DNA of 64,000 bases from Pelagihabitans sp963710535 (GCA_963710535.1 CAVQAW010000008.1:248001-312000), one strand, 5' to 3'. Shown: positions 37,980 to 47,349, numbered from the stretch's first letter. Notes: generated by a model from the letters alone, not told the origin. Made by a program: numbers and translations.

Positions 37980-38735
37980 TCAGTTAAAGAACCAAAGTCG
38001 CACTGCCAAAATTGCGACGACGATGACCATAAAGGTTTTGATAAATCCGTCGCCCTTGTCGACCGAAACCCTGCTGGCTACCCATGCCCCAGTTCCATTG
38101 CCGATGGCCAAGATCAATCCCACTTTCCAATTCACCTTATCGTTCAGCACAAAAACCACCAATGCCGCAACGGTATAGATAAAAACCACGGCGACCTTGG
38201 TCGCGTTCGCCCTGACCAAGGTCATTCGGTTCACATAGTGCAAAAATAAGATTATAATGATTCCCAAACCAGCATTGATGAAACCACCGTAAATTCCAAA
38301 AAAGAAAAAACCCAAAATACCGATCCACAGATGTTTTCCGGTAATTCTTTCCTGCATTTCCTCGAGTTTTATTTTGGGTTTGAAGAGAATGAGCAAAACC
38401 ACGATGATCATGATGATGGCGAGGATGCGGTTGAAGGTTTCCCCTTCAAGATCTACCGCGACATAGGCGCCCAATACCGCACCAAAAATGGCCGAAATGC
38501 CCAGGTATATATTGAAGGGATAGGTAGAGACCCCCTTGCTTTTGAATCCGGCGGTTCCCAAGGCATTTTGAATGACCACGGCGACGCGGTTGGTACCGTT
38601 GGCCACATTGGGGGGAAGCCCCAAAAATATCAGTACGGGAAGCGTGATCAAAGATCCACCGCCGGCGACGGTATTGATAAAACCTACTATAAAACCTACC
38701 CCGATGAGCAGCACATAATGGTACCATGCTTCCAT
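37980..38735 (-). CDS. TauE/SafE (DUF81) family sulfite/anion exporter
   Basis: 251 aa, eight hydrophobic segments. Family repeats GVGFIVGFINTVAGGGSLITLPVLI (first half) and GIYGGFINAGLGIIIILFLHYVN (second half), with the GGG and PxL motifs. By family it moves small sulfur-containing anions across the inner membrane; the substrate is not visible. Upstream partner of the nitroreductase gene. Confidence 0.9.
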   Translation of the reverse strand: MEAWYHYVLLIGVGFIVGFINTVAGGGSLITLPVLIFLGLPPNVANGTNRVAVVIQNALGTAGFKSKGVSTYPFNIYLGISAIFGAVLGAYVAVDLEGETFNRILAIIMIIVVLLILFKPKIKLEEMQERITGKHLWIGILGFFFFGIYGGFINAGLGIIIILFLHYVNRMTLVRANATKVAVVFIYTVAALVVFVLNDKVNWKVGLILAIGNGTGAWVASRVSVDKGDGFIKTFMVIVVAILAVRLWFFN

Positions 38736-38895
38736 GTCGCAAAAATAGGTTCAAAAAACAATTGAACCGAGGGTTGGCCCCTAAAAGATAAACCCGTGCC
38801 GATATCAGCAAATGAAAGATGAATGATTCGATGAAAATATCAAGACAATGGACCGGCCAAAGAAATTGGACTAAAGCAGGGAAATCATAAACTGT

Positions 38896-39645
38896 CTACT
38901 GCTTTTCCTTGGCGGTCTGGTTTTCTGTGGTTTTACCCGGGAGCAGGTTGATCAGGTTGAAATTCCGGAAATGGATCTCCGCTCCCTCCGATTCAAGACA
39001 TAGATAGCCCTTTTTGATGGTCGATTTGCTGATGCCGTTCACGAACTTCCCGTTCACCGCCAGCTTGATGGTACCATCGATACAAACCACGGTATAGGAA
39101 TTCCATTCCCCTTTGCCCAAAGCCCTGTTTTCTATGGATTTGCTTCTTGTGCCCCTTGGGTTGTCAGGGACTGTCAGCACGCCCCCAACCCCAAAAAGTT
39201 CGCCGTGTACGTAGGCAATTGGGGGTTTCTCCCCATCTTTGATATTCTGGTTGACCCAATCCAGTTCCAGCATTTGTACTTCCACCCCTCCCGGCAATCG
39301 GCTGTCTTCGTCCGGCGCCGCATCGCTCCAGACGAATATGCCCGAATTGCCCCCGGCTTCCATATGGCGCCATTCCACCGATATTATAAAATTTTCGTAC
39401 TGCTTCTCGGAACGCATGACCCCAATTGGCCGACCTTTACAGATGAGTAGGTCATTATCGGTCACCCATGTATCGGGATCGGTATTGACATTGATCCAAG
39501 AAATCGATTGTCCCTGGCTCTCGGGAAGCACCAACATGTTATCGAAATCCAGTTCCCTGCCAAAAACAATAGGCAGTTCCTGACCCACGACTACAGTCAT
39601 GGCGCCCAATGAAAAAACCAAAAGCAACTTCCCGATGCTATCCAT
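38896..39645 (-). CDS. DUF1080 / 3-keto-disaccharide hydrolase domain protein
   Basis: 249 aa. Signal peptide to about residue 21 (MDSIGKLLLVFSLGAMTVVVG), then the concanavalin-like domain: WVTDNDLLICKGRPIGVMRS, FIISVEWRHMEAGGNSGIFVW, PGGVEVQMLELDW, EWNSYTVVCIDGTIKLAVNGKFV, and KGYLCLESEGAEIHFRNFNL. DUF1080 proteins bind or hydrolyse 3-keto glycosides. It follows a Gfo/Idh/MocA oxidoreductase by 16 bp, a pairing that fits oxidation of a sugar to a 3-keto form and its subsequent cleavage. Confidence 0.9.
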   Translation of the reverse strand: MDSIGKLLLVFSLGAMTVVVGQELPIVFGRELDFDNMLVLPESQGQSISWINVNTDPDTWVTDNDLLICKGRPIGVMRSEKQYENFIISVEWRHMEAGGNSGIFVWSDAAPDEDSRLPGGVEVQMLELDWVNQNIKDGEKPPIAYVHGELFGVGGVLTVPDNPRGTRSKSIENRALGKGEWNSYTVVCIDGTIKLAVNGKFVNGISKSTIKKGYLCLESEGAEIHFRNFNLINLLPGKTTENQTAKEKQ

Positions 39646-39661
39646 ATAGTGTTGTTTTATC

Positions 39662-40960
39662 CTACATCAGTTTGGCAATTCCGGGGATGGCGATCGGCGG
39701 CATTTTCCAAACAAGGTCCCAGTCATAATCCGCTTCTTTGGGTGCCAAAGATTCATTTGAACCGAACGCTTCTCCAAAGCTGATGGTCTGCCCGGTATAG
39801 CCCACCATACGTCCCCAAATGGCGAGCATGGTACTGTTGGCCATTTTCTCGCCATCGTTGATGGGCACTCCGTCCCGGATCGATTTGAATAGCACGTCGT
39901 GCTCTGTTTGGAACATATCGTTACGTTCGCCATCGAACGACCAATTATTTTTTCCTTTGATGTCATATTGCCGGCCGATCTGCACGGTCGCGGTACCTTC
40001 CGAACCAAATACCTCTACACTGTTTTGGTGTGATGTATTTTCCTGCTGTCGCGTAAAATGATAGCCTTTGGCACCATTTGGGTAGGTGTACTCCACCGTA
40101 AAATGATCAAAAATATTACCGTATTTTTTGTCATTACGGGCCTGTCTCCCGCCCTGTCCCGTGGCCTGAATCGGCATCACATCGCCCATGGCCCACGACA
40201 TCATGTCCAAGCTATGTACTGCTTGTTCGACAATAAAATCGCCCGACAGCCAATTGTAATAATACCAGTTGCGCATTTCATAGGCCATCTGGGTCCATGC
40301 TGGCTTACGGTCAAAATACCAAGCTCCCCCACCATGCCTAAAGGTGGTAATGGCCCTGATATCGCCAATGGCGCCTTCCAGTACACGTCCAAAAACGGCT
40401 TGATTGGCATTATCGTGCCGAAAACAAAAGCCGGAGACCACCGAAAGCTTCTTTTCCTTGGCAATGTTCGCTGCTTCCAAAACCTGTCTTACGCCAGGGG
40501 AATCGACGGCAACCGGTTTTTCACAGAATACGTGTTTCCCCGCCTTGACCGCTGCGGTAAGGTGATCGGGCCTAAAAGCCGGGGGGGTGGCCAATAACAC
40601 CACATCGACATCCGATGCGATGACCTTCCGGTAAGCATCGAACCCGATAAACCTATTTTGGTAATCTACTTTGATCTTTTCCGGGTGTATTTTGAGCAAT
40701 TCGGTCCGTGCCCCTTCCAAACGATCTTCAAAAACGTCTCCCATTGCGGTGAGTACCACGTTGGGATCTGCCTGCAAGGCTTGGGCCGCCGCGCCCGTTC
40801 CGCGCCCGCCACAACCGATCAGGCCCACCTTCAAGACCGAATCAATAGATGGCCCAGGCATTTGAAAAGCGCTGACGGGGTATGTCAAAGAGGTGCCCAG
40901 TAGGGCTATGCCCGATTTTTTTAAAAACGATCTTCTGCTTGAGTCTTTTTTTGATTCCAT
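39662..40960 (-). CDS. Gfo/Idh/MocA family oxidoreductase, Tat-exported
   Basis: 432 aa from the ATG at 40960 (MESKKDSSRRSFLKKSGIALLG); the twin-arginine motif SRRSFLKK predicts folded export. Rossmann motif GLIGCGGRGTG at about 48-58, cofactor/active EKPVAVD near 135, and a C-terminal dehydrogenase domain with NWYYYNWLSGDFIVEQAVHSLD (catalytic-region His). Uses NAD(P) to oxidise or isomerise a sugar or inositol. Transcribed with the DUF1080 hydrolase. Confidence 0.92.
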   Translation of the reverse strand: MESKKDSSRRSFLKKSGIALLGTSLTYPVSAFQMPGPSIDSVLKVGLIGCGGRGTGAAAQALQADPNVVLTAMGDVFEDRLEGARTELLKIHPEKIKVDYQNRFIGFDAYRKVIASDVDVVLLATPPAFRPDHLTAAVKAGKHVFCEKPVAVDSPGVRQVLEAANIAKEKKLSVVSGFCFRHDNANQAVFGRVLEGAIGDIRAITTFRHGGGAWYFDRKPAWTQMAYEMRNWYYYNWLSGDFIVEQAVHSLDMMSWAMGDVMPIQATGQGGRQARNDKKYGNIFDHFTVEYTYPNGAKGYHFTRQQENTSHQNSVEVFGSEGTATVQIGRQYDIKGKNNWSFDGERNDMFQTEHDVLFKSIRDGVPINDGEKMANSTMLAIWGRMVGYTGQTISFGEAFGSNESLAPKEADYDWDLVWKMPPIAIPGIAKLM

Positions 40961-41122
40961 TTTTATAGAGTTTTCAATGATCATTGTTGTTCTTGCCTAA
41001 GACTGGGTAATTGCAAATCATTTCTCCATCAAAGAGCGGTTCACTTTTGTGTTAAACAAATTTTGATCCAAGGTCTGGTCTTTTCCACTTGAAACCCATA
41101 GGTGATTCAATGAAGGAAAGCG

Positions 41123-42802
41123 TTATTGCTTTTTATGGTGTTTCTCCAAAATCTCGTTCAGTTTGTCTTTGTTTACGCCAAAAATCCCATCCTTTTCAAT
41201 ATCATCGAGGAACACCTCTATATATTTTTGGTTCAATGCATCGCTATCGCCATACTTTATTCGAATTTTATCCAATTCGTTATGCAACCGTTTCCTGACT
41301 TCCGAATATTCCGGATCATCATATACATTCTTTAATTCATTGGGGTCTTTGAGCCGATCGATCAGTTCCCATTGATCCAGATCAAAATAATAATGGATCA
41401 ATTTGTACTTTTTGGTAATAATGGCATAATGCCGGTTCACCATATGTTCTGCAGGGTATTCATAATAATGGTAATATACCGCTTCCCTGGTCCAATCCTC
41501 CATTTGCCCCGTTAATATGGGCACAAGGCTCTCTCCCTGCATATCGTCCGGTTCTGGAACGCCGGCCACTTCCAAAAATGTTTGTGCAAAATCGAGATTC
41601 TGGACCATTTCATCCGATCTGGTCCCTGCTTTGACCTTTCCGGGCCATGCAACGAGCAAGGGGGTCTTGAACGATTCATCGTAGACAAAGCGTTTGTCGA
41701 ACCAACCGTGTTCGCCCAGATAAAATCCCTGATCGGAGGTATACACGATAATGGTGTTTTCCATAAGTCCGTTCTCTTCCAGATAGTCCAACAGCCGTCC
41801 CACATTTTCATCGACTGCCTTTATGGTGCCCAGGTAGTCCTGCAAGTAGCGTTGATAGCGCCATTTCATTTTATCCGCCTCAGTCATTTTGGGATAGGCT
41901 GTTTTGAATGTATCGTTCACTTGGGAATATGCCTTCCTAAAATTTGCTAGCTGAGACGAATCCAATCGATTGATCCCAAATTCATACCTCAATTTATCGA
42001 CCCCGATTTCGGGGAGGCCCAATTCATCCATTACTTCAGGAAAAATTTTAGAATCGCCAGACCAGCTCATATGTTTCAAGATGCTCATTTCCGCTTCTTT
42101 GGCTGCTGCCCTTCCCGAATAATCATCAAATAGCGTTTCGGGCTCGGGAAAGGATTTATTGGTGTATTCTTCCATGTGGCGTTCGGCCATCAACCAAGAT
42201 CTATGAGGCGCTTTGTGCAGATACATCAGCATGAAAGGTTGTTCCGGCTTACGCTCGTGCTGCAGCCACTCCAAGGTCATATCAGTAATGATATCGGTTA
42301 CATAGCCCTTTACGGCTATTTCTCCCTGATTTTTAGTGATGAATTCGGGATTGTAATATGATCCTTGACCAGGTAGAATTTTGAATTGATCAAATCCCTT
42401 GGGACTGTTCCCAAAATGCAGCTTCCCGAACATTGCGGTCTGATATCCTGAATTTTGCAGGATTTGTGGAAAGGTTACGTTGGTGGTATCAAATGGAAAA
42501 TGGTTATCGATTTTCCCATTGATATGCGAATGTTTGCCTGTTAAAATGGTCGCCCTCGACGGGGCACAAATAGAATTGGTTACACTCGCATTGGTGAAAA
42601 GCATCCCCATCTTGGCAATCCGGTCGATGTTGGGTGTCTCGATCAAACGGTTGTCATAGGCCGATATGGCCTGATAGGCATGGTCATCGGCCATGATAAA
42701 AATAATATTGGGTCGCTTGGTTTCTGCCTTTTCAGACTTTTGGCAGCCCAAGAGTACGATGCTCAGAAGAATTGGAATAAGGGGCGAATTAAAACATTTC
42801 AT
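41123..42802 (-). CDS. Sulfatase (S1 family) lipoprotein
   Basis: 559 aa from the ATG at 42802; an in-frame ATG at 42874 would add 24 polar residues before the signal. Lipobox SIVLLGC (Cys20). Metal-binding RPNIIFIMADDHAY at about 30-43, formylglycine motif C79-A-P-S-R83 (Cys type) in NSICAPSRATILTGKHSH, and later TSDQGFYLGEHGWFDKR. Hydrolyses sulfate esters, probably of algal or animal polysaccharides; it needs a formylglycine-generating enzyme from elsewhere. Same strand as the Gfo/DUF1080 pair, 162 bp upstream, so possibly part of the same catabolic set. Confidence 0.93.
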   Translation of the reverse strand: MKCFNSPLIPILLSIVLLGCQKSEKAETKRPNIIFIMADDHAYQAISAYDNRLIETPNIDRIAKMGMLFTNASVTNSICAPSRATILTGKHSHINGKIDNHFPFDTTNVTFPQILQNSGYQTAMFGKLHFGNSPKGFDQFKILPGQGSYYNPEFITKNQGEIAVKGYVTDIITDMTLEWLQHERKPEQPFMLMYLHKAPHRSWLMAERHMEEYTNKSFPEPETLFDDYSGRAAAKEAEMSILKHMSWSGDSKIFPEVMDELGLPEIGVDKLRYEFGINRLDSSQLANFRKAYSQVNDTFKTAYPKMTEADKMKWRYQRYLQDYLGTIKAVDENVGRLLDYLEENGLMENTIIVYTSDQGFYLGEHGWFDKRFVYDESFKTPLLVAWPGKVKAGTRSDEMVQNLDFAQTFLEVAGVPEPDDMQGESLVPILTGQMEDWTREAVYYHYYEYPAEHMVNRHYAIITKKYKLIHYYFDLDQWELIDRLKDPNELKNVYDDPEYSEVRKRLHNELDKIRIKYGDSDALNQKYIEVFLDDIEKDGIFGVNKDKLNEILEKHHKKQ

Positions 42803-43030
42803 CAGGCTTGGGTGTAGATCGGTTTGGAAGTCAGAAATTACGAATTTTAATTTGTCCGTTCTATTGAATTCCAAATTTTTGGTAAAGGATTTCCTAAGCC
42901 ATCATGGAAACCAGCCCAAGATATCATGCACCCACATTCCTTGAATTTGGTATAAAGGACCACTTGAAATTTAGTTTTGGAAACCTGATGCTTTGCGACG
43001 GCAGCATTGCCATTTAGGTTAAAGATCCTT

Positions 43031-43666
43031 TCAAGCCTCTTCTTCGGCAAGCATGATATATGATTTTTCCCTATGAAAAATAATAAATAGGAAGAGTACG
43101 CCAATCACGATCAAAAACGCAATTTCGAGCCTTGACAACAATAGGTTCATGTTCAACAATTTTTTCGAGAGGAAGGTCAATTGGCGGCTTTCCGAAAGCT
43201 GCACTGCAGAAAGTCGGTCGAGATGAACCCCGATTTCCTTCAACAGGGCGGCCATCTCTTTTTTGGACTCCTCTTGATGTGCTTCAGGACTTACAACAAA
43301 GCCCTTTTCCAAGGTCTGCAGTTCAAAATAGTTTTCCTTCAAAAAATTGAAATGTACCGATTCCTCCCTGGTAAGTTCCGTCTTTTCAAAATCGGATAGC
43401 AATTGCAAAATACGCTTATCTGCCGGCAATTCGATTTCAGTCTGCGCCTTTTGCGCTAAATCCATCTCTTTCCCATGAAACAGGTTATTGAGCCGATAAA
43501 TATATTCTTGGACGACCACCCGGTCTTCAAAAACTGAATTGACGGTGTGTTCCACGGTTGAGAAATTTCTTCGGTTCAACCGATTCGATGCCAAGACCAA
43601 AAAAAATGCTATCGCCAAGATAAATCCGGCATGAACGCGCTGTTTAAGGGATAATTTCTTCAACAT
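43031..43666 (-). CDS. Membrane protein with MCP-type four-helix-bundle sensory domain, no output domain
   Basis: 211 aa: TM helix at about 12-26 (AGFILAIAFFLVLASNRL), a ~150-residue extracytoplasmic helical bundle of the 4HB_MCP type (RRNFSTVEHTVNSVFEDRVVVQEYI ... HLDRLSAVQLSESRQ), a second TM helix at about 180-200 (IAFLIVIGVLFLFIIFH), and only about ten cytoplasmic residues (AEEEA end). No HAMP, methyl-accepting, kinase or GGDEF domain follows, so it must signal through a partner. Last gene on the minus strand of the sigma-54 module at 43-48 kb; the gene upstream ends with a terminator 50 bp before it. Confidence 0.75.
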   Translation of the reverse strand: MLKKLSLKQRVHAGFILAIAFFLVLASNRLNRRNFSTVEHTVNSVFEDRVVVQEYIYRLNNLFHGKEMDLAQKAQTEIELPADKRILQLLSDFEKTELTREESVHFNFLKENYFELQTLEKGFVVSPEAHQEESKKEMAALLKEIGVHLDRLSAVQLSESRQLTFLSKKLLNMNLLLSRLEIAFLIVIGVLFLFIIFHREKSYIMLAEEEA

Positions 43667-43706
43667 CTATAATAACTTTAAGGGTGAATAACCGATTGAT
43701 TTGCGG

Positions 43707-43777
43707 AAAAAAAATCCGCCCAGCCTATGATTTGACCGATTTGGGCCAACCATAACATTGTTGGATCTGGGCGGATT
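43707..43777 (-). terminator. Long-loop nested hairpin terminator
   Basis: AATCCGCCCAG (43713-43723) pairs perfectly with CTGGGCGGATT (43767-43777); inside the loop CCAAC/GTTGG (43746-43764) forms a second hairpin. On the minus strand the outer stem is followed by an eight-T run, beyond the stop of the gene at 43790. Confidence 0.7.
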
Positions 43778-43789
43778 ATCCTATACTAA

Positions 43790-44158
43790 CTACAGGGCAC
43801 GTAGTTCGCCTGTTTGCAAGGCATCCTTCAAATCTGCCGAGACAATGGTGTGGCTACCGAAAAACCTCTTGCCGTCGGCCCTTTTGATCTTTATCTGCAA
43901 CGAGCCATCCTTTTTTTCCTTGACGGAGGTTACTACCACTTTGTTTCCCTCCACCCTCTTATAATTGGCAATACCGCCCCTTTTAATGATGAAATTTGGT
44001 CTGGGAAAATCAATGTGCTTGTACACCGGGGCAAGGGGACGGCCAATTTCGAGCATATCGCCGACCTCTACCTCTTGTGGTGAACCATTTCTGTTGTTCT
44101 GGGCACTGACGCTTACACTGGCAAAAGTGATCAGCATCGCAAAAAATAAATGTTTCAT
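43790..44158 (-). CDS. Small secreted protein of unknown function
   Basis: 122 aa from the ATG at 44158 (MKHLFFAMLITFASVSVSAQ, Sec signal); an ATG 21 bases upstream would add seven polar residues. The mature part is basic, with repeated short beta-type segments (GDMLEIGRPLAP, HIDFPRPNFIIKRGGIANYK, NKVVVTSVKEKKDGSLQIKIKR, KRFFGSHTIVSADLKDAL). No family recognised. Lies 35 bp after the Rnk-like gene on the same strand and so is probably transcribed from its sigma-54 promoter. Confidence 0.75.
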   Translation of the reverse strand: MKHLFFAMLITFASVSVSAQNNRNGSPQEVEVGDMLEIGRPLAPVYKHIDFPRPNFIIKRGGIANYKRVEGNKVVVTSVKEKKDGSLQIKIKRADGKRFFGSHTIVSADLKDALQTGELRAL

Positions 44159-44193
44159 AACTTTATATTTAGGGTTCATAATTAAAACTCTTT

Positions 44194-44622
44194 TTAAAAA
44201 TCAATTCCTGAATACCACCCGAGCGAGCGTTGCTGCGGCTTTTCCACCCTGGCAATTTTAAATGACCTCAAATACAAGGGCATTCCCAATTGAATGGTAT
44301 CGTCTACCGCAAGTCCTATGATGTTCGCGCCCAGGGTACCGATTACCGATATTCTGTTTTCCTTGATGTTTTCCTCGGCCGGAAGCACCAATTGGAGCAT
44401 TTGGTTTCTTCCCAACCTTGAGGTCAGCAATACTTTTGAATGCAATCGTACGATATCATCCGGCATGTCTGCCTCGTCCTCGATCAAGGCGTCATCGATA
44501 AGTTCCCGTAAACGTTCCAAGGCGTCCTTGTGCGCATAATCTTCATAATATTTATGGAAATTCAATATTCTTCTAAGGGTTACGTATTCCCTCTTTTCAA
44601 TGATCAGGCTTCCATATTTCAT
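44194..44622 (-). CDS. Rnk/GreA-GreB C-terminal domain protein
   Basis: 142 aa. N-terminal helical part (LRRILNFHKYYEDYAHKDALERL) followed by the FKBP-like GreA/GreB C-terminal fold: IVRLHSKVLLTS, MLQLVLPAEENIKENRISVIGTLGANIIGLAVDD, QLGMPLYLRSFKIARVE. It lacks the acidic coiled-coil tip of true Gre factors, so it resembles Rnk, which binds RNA polymerase without cleaving RNA. First gene behind the -24/-12 promoter at 44689-44704, hence probably controlled by the sigma-54 activator encoded next to it. Confidence 0.82.
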   Translation of the reverse strand: MKYGSLIIEKREYVTLRRILNFHKYYEDYAHKDALERLRELIDDALIEDEADMPDDIVRLHSKVLLTSRLGRNQMLQLVLPAEENIKENRISVIGTLGANIIGLAVDDTIQLGMPLYLRSFKIARVEKPQQRSLGWYSGIDF

Positions 44623-44688
44623 CGCTATGCATTTAGATCATCTGTGGATGGGGTCATCAAACTCCGACAATTGCATTTTTCCATAAAA

Positions 44689-44704
44689 GGCAAAAGATGT
44701 GCCA
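44689..44704 (-). promoter_or_regulatory. Sigma-54 (-24/-12) promoter
   Basis: On the minus strand TGGCACATCTTTTGCC matches TGGCAC-N5-TTGC exactly, with ten bases between the GG and GC. It lies 67 bp upstream of the Rnk-like gene's ATG, predicting a leader of about 55 bases. The adjacent sigma-54-dependent response regulator is the obvious activator. Confidence 0.85.
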
Positions 44705-44834
44705 TTGACAATGCCTAACATGCCATTAAACTAGTATGTATTTGTATATCAAATATATAGGAAGGTTCTGATAGCTTGGATCAGCAATTGAAAGCGGGGT
44801 ATTTCTCCCCGATTGGGTCGAATTGTACCGGAAA

Positions 44835-46157
44835 TTATTTCAGTTTTCCGCGAAGGGTCTTGCGGTCGATGCCCAAGATCTCAGCTGCCTTCGTCTTATT
44901 GCCTTCGGTGGAAATGAGCACTTTTTTGATATACTCACGCTCCATCTCCAGCAATGTCCGGAAGCCTTTTTTGGGAAAGTCGATTTGATACTTCAGCTCA
45001 TTGGGAAGATGCCGCAATTCGATGATTCCATCGCACATGATGACCGCGCGTTGTATTACATTCTCCAGTTCACGGATATTGCCCGGCCAGGAATACCTTT
45101 GCAATACCCCAAGGGAATCTGACGTCATTTTGATCAAGCGATCTTTGTATTCCACGCCATATTTCTGAAGAAACTTCTCGACCAAAAGTGGAATGTCGGT
45201 AGGCCGTTCCCGCAAGGGCGGGACATTGATGGTAACCACGGTCAGGCGGTAATAAAGGTCTTCCCGAAAGGTCTTTCTCGCGATGAGCTCTTCCAAATCA
45301 CTATTCGTGGCAGTGATTACGCGCACATCAAGTTTTTCGGTTTTTTGGGAACCTACCTTCGTTACTTCTTTTTCCTGTAAAACCCTTAACAACCTAGCCT
45401 GTACTGCCAACGGGGCATTGCCGATCTCGTCCAAAAAAATGGTGCCGTTGTTGGCCGCTTGAAAAAAACCGTTACGGTTTTCATTGGCCCCGGTAAAAGC
45501 CCCCTTGGCATAGCCGAAGAGCTCGGCTTCCAGAAGGTTCTCGGGGATGGCACCACAGTTCACCGCGATGAAAGGAGCTCGGGCATATTTGCCCGAATAA
45601 TGGATGGCACGGGCCACGAGTTCCTTCCCTGTACCACTTTCACCACGCACCAGGATGGTCGCCCGGTTGTTTTTGACCCGTTCGATGACCTCCGTCACCT
45701 TTTTGAAAGCCTCAGATTGCCCTATCATGTCGGCATAGCCATTCGTCTTGGACACAATTGCCGCCGGAGGCACTGCTTTTTTGGACAAGCCAGATGCCAA
45801 GGATTTTTTGACCGCTTCCGCCAGTTCCATTTTGGTGAACGGTTTTGTGAGATAGTCGGTCGCCCCTGACTTGATGACCTTCAGGGCATCTTCGATGGAA
45901 GGAAACCCGGTCACCACCAGTTTGGGCATATCGGGAAAGTGCTCTGCAGTGTATTCTACCAATTTTATACCGCTTATTTCAGGCATATTGATATCGGTGA
46001 TCAGCAAATCGATCTGGGTATCCTTGAGGATGTACAGGGCTTCTTTAACCGATATGGCCTTATAGGTGTGATAATCCATCGACTTTAGATGTCTTTGGAG
46101 CAGTTCCAATATCTGGATATCATCGTCGACCAATAGTATGTTTTCCTTCCTGAGCAC
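44835..46157 (-). CDS. Sigma-54-dependent response regulator (NtrC/AtoC family)
   Basis: 440 aa. Receiver domain 1-120 with phospho-acceptor Asp55 in LLITDINMPE; AAA+ central domain with Walker A GESGTGKE, the sigma-54 contact loop GAFTGA near 219, and Walker B NGTIFLDEIG; C-terminal Fis-type HTH at about 405-440 (NKTKAAEILGIDRKTLRGKL). Begins 5 bp after the histidine kinase stop codon, so they are one operon. It probably activates the -24/-12 promoter just downstream. A weak hairpin at about 44794-44811 may terminate the operon. Confidence 0.94.
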   Translation of the reverse strand: MLRKENILLVDDDIQILELLQRHLKSMDYHTYKAISVKEALYILKDTQIDLLITDINMPEISGIKLVEYTAEHFPDMPKLVVTGFPSIEDALKVIKSGATDYLTKPFTKMELAEAVKKSLASGLSKKAVPPAAIVSKTNGYADMIGQSEAFKKVTEVIERVKNNRATILVRGESGTGKELVARAIHYSGKYARAPFIAVNCGAIPENLLEAELFGYAKGAFTGANENRNGFFQAANNGTIFLDEIGNAPLAVQARLLRVLQEKEVTKVGSQKTEKLDVRVITATNSDLEELIARKTFREDLYYRLTVVTINVPPLRERPTDIPLLVEKFLQKYGVEYKDRLIKMTSDSLGVLQRYSWPGNIRELENVIQRAVIMCDGIIELRHLPNELKYQIDFPKKGFRTLLEMEREYIKKVLISTEGNKTKAAEILGIDRKTLRGKLK

Positions 46158-46162
46158 CGCCT

Positions 46163-47254
46163 CTATTTTTTTGGGAATTCTATTGTAAAGATAGTGCCTG
46201 TCGGTTGATTTGGCCGAAAGGATATTTTCCCCTTATGGCTCTGTACGATACCGTGCACCACACTGAGGCCAAGGCCAGAACCTTCGCCTATGGGTTTGGT
46301 GGTGTAAAAAGGATCGAAAATATGTTGTGCATTTTCTTTGGGAATACCAGCGCCTTCATCCGCTATTTTTAGGACCACCTTTTCTTTTTCATCCACTACG
46401 GCTACGGTGATGACACTCCCCTGCGGGGAGAAATATACCGCATTGACCACCATGTTGAACACCACCTGTGTCAGCTGAATCTTATCGATTCGCAGCAATA
46501 TGGATTTTTTCGAGGGCACTAACTCGCAAGTGACCTCTTTTTGACGAAACGTGGTGCGCATCAGTCCGATGGCCTCTTCAATGATGGGAATGATATCGAC
46601 CGTTTCCTTCTCCTGGGGCATCTCACAGGCAAAGAACATGAGCTTCTTGACGACTTCCCTTGAAAAAATGGAATTCGCTATAATTTTGTCCAAATCATTG
46701 GTCGCCTGCGTATCGATCTGTACCCGCTCCTTTAGAAGTTCCGCAAATCCCAAAATATTGGCAAGGGGGGTATTGAGTTCATGGGCAATACCGGCCGTAA
46801 GCTCACCGAGGATGCGCAATCGATCCGATTGTTCCACCTGCCGCCTTATGCGCGCTTCATTTTCTTTGATCTCAACGCGTTCCAACAAATTACCGACCTT
46901 CAAACATATGTTGTCCAACAATTGTTGTTCTTCCTCCAAAAAGTCATCCATGCTGTATTTGGGAGCGGGGTAACCTACCATGATGCTCCCTTGGGGTTTG
47001 TTGAAAATGGTTATGGGCGATTCAAGAAAAACATAGTCGTCCCCTTTTTCAACGGTTTTGATATCATATACCAAAGTTTTCAAGGCAACGTAGGTTTCAT
47101 TATCGAATTGCCATGCACGCTCCAGGCATTTCACGATGCCCTTCAGCGCGGTACCCACATCCTCATAATCACAGTTGACGATGAGGGAGGTCACTTCGTA
47201 CAAACACGTGAGTTCCTTGATTCGTTCTTTCAGTTTTTGTTCGGCGGTGTGCAA
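46163..47254 (-). CDS. Cytosolic GAF-domain sensor histidine kinase
   Basis: 363 aa with no membrane segment, so it senses an internal cue. N-terminal GAF-like domain (about 10-130, LTCLYEVTSLIVNC ... DFLEEEQQLLDNICLKVGNLLE), HisKA with phospho-His near 158 in GIAHELNTPLANILGF, and HATPase_c with VVFNMVVNAVYFS (N box), DEGAGIP (G1), FDPFYTTKPIGEGSGLGLSVV (F and G2). The start is TTG (TTGCACACCGCC); no ATG fits the frame before the GAF domain. Operon with the sigma-54 activator. Confidence 0.93.
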   Translation of the reverse strand: MHTAEQKLKERIKELTCLYEVTSLIVNCDYEDVGTALKGIVKCLERAWQFDNETYVALKTLVYDIKTVEKGDDYVFLESPITIFNKPQGSIMVGYPAPKYSMDDFLEEEQQLLDNICLKVGNLLERVEIKENEARIRRQVEQSDRLRILGELTAGIAHELNTPLANILGFAELLKERVQIDTQATNDLDKIIANSIFSREVVKKLMFFACEMPQEKETVDIIPIIEEAIGLMRTTFRQKEVTCELVPSKKSILLRIDKIQLTQVVFNMVVNAVYFSPQGSVITVAVVDEKEKVVLKIADEGAGIPKENAQHIFDPFYTTKPIGEGSGLGLSVVHGIVQSHKGKISFRPNQPTGTIFTIEFPKK

Positions 47255-47349
47255 GCTTTTCCCTTTTTTTTACCAAAATACTGATTTATGTACGTTTAAA
47301 GATATTTTTAACCCTATTGTTCTTTAGGTAAGGTGAAATCGGAATTTGG

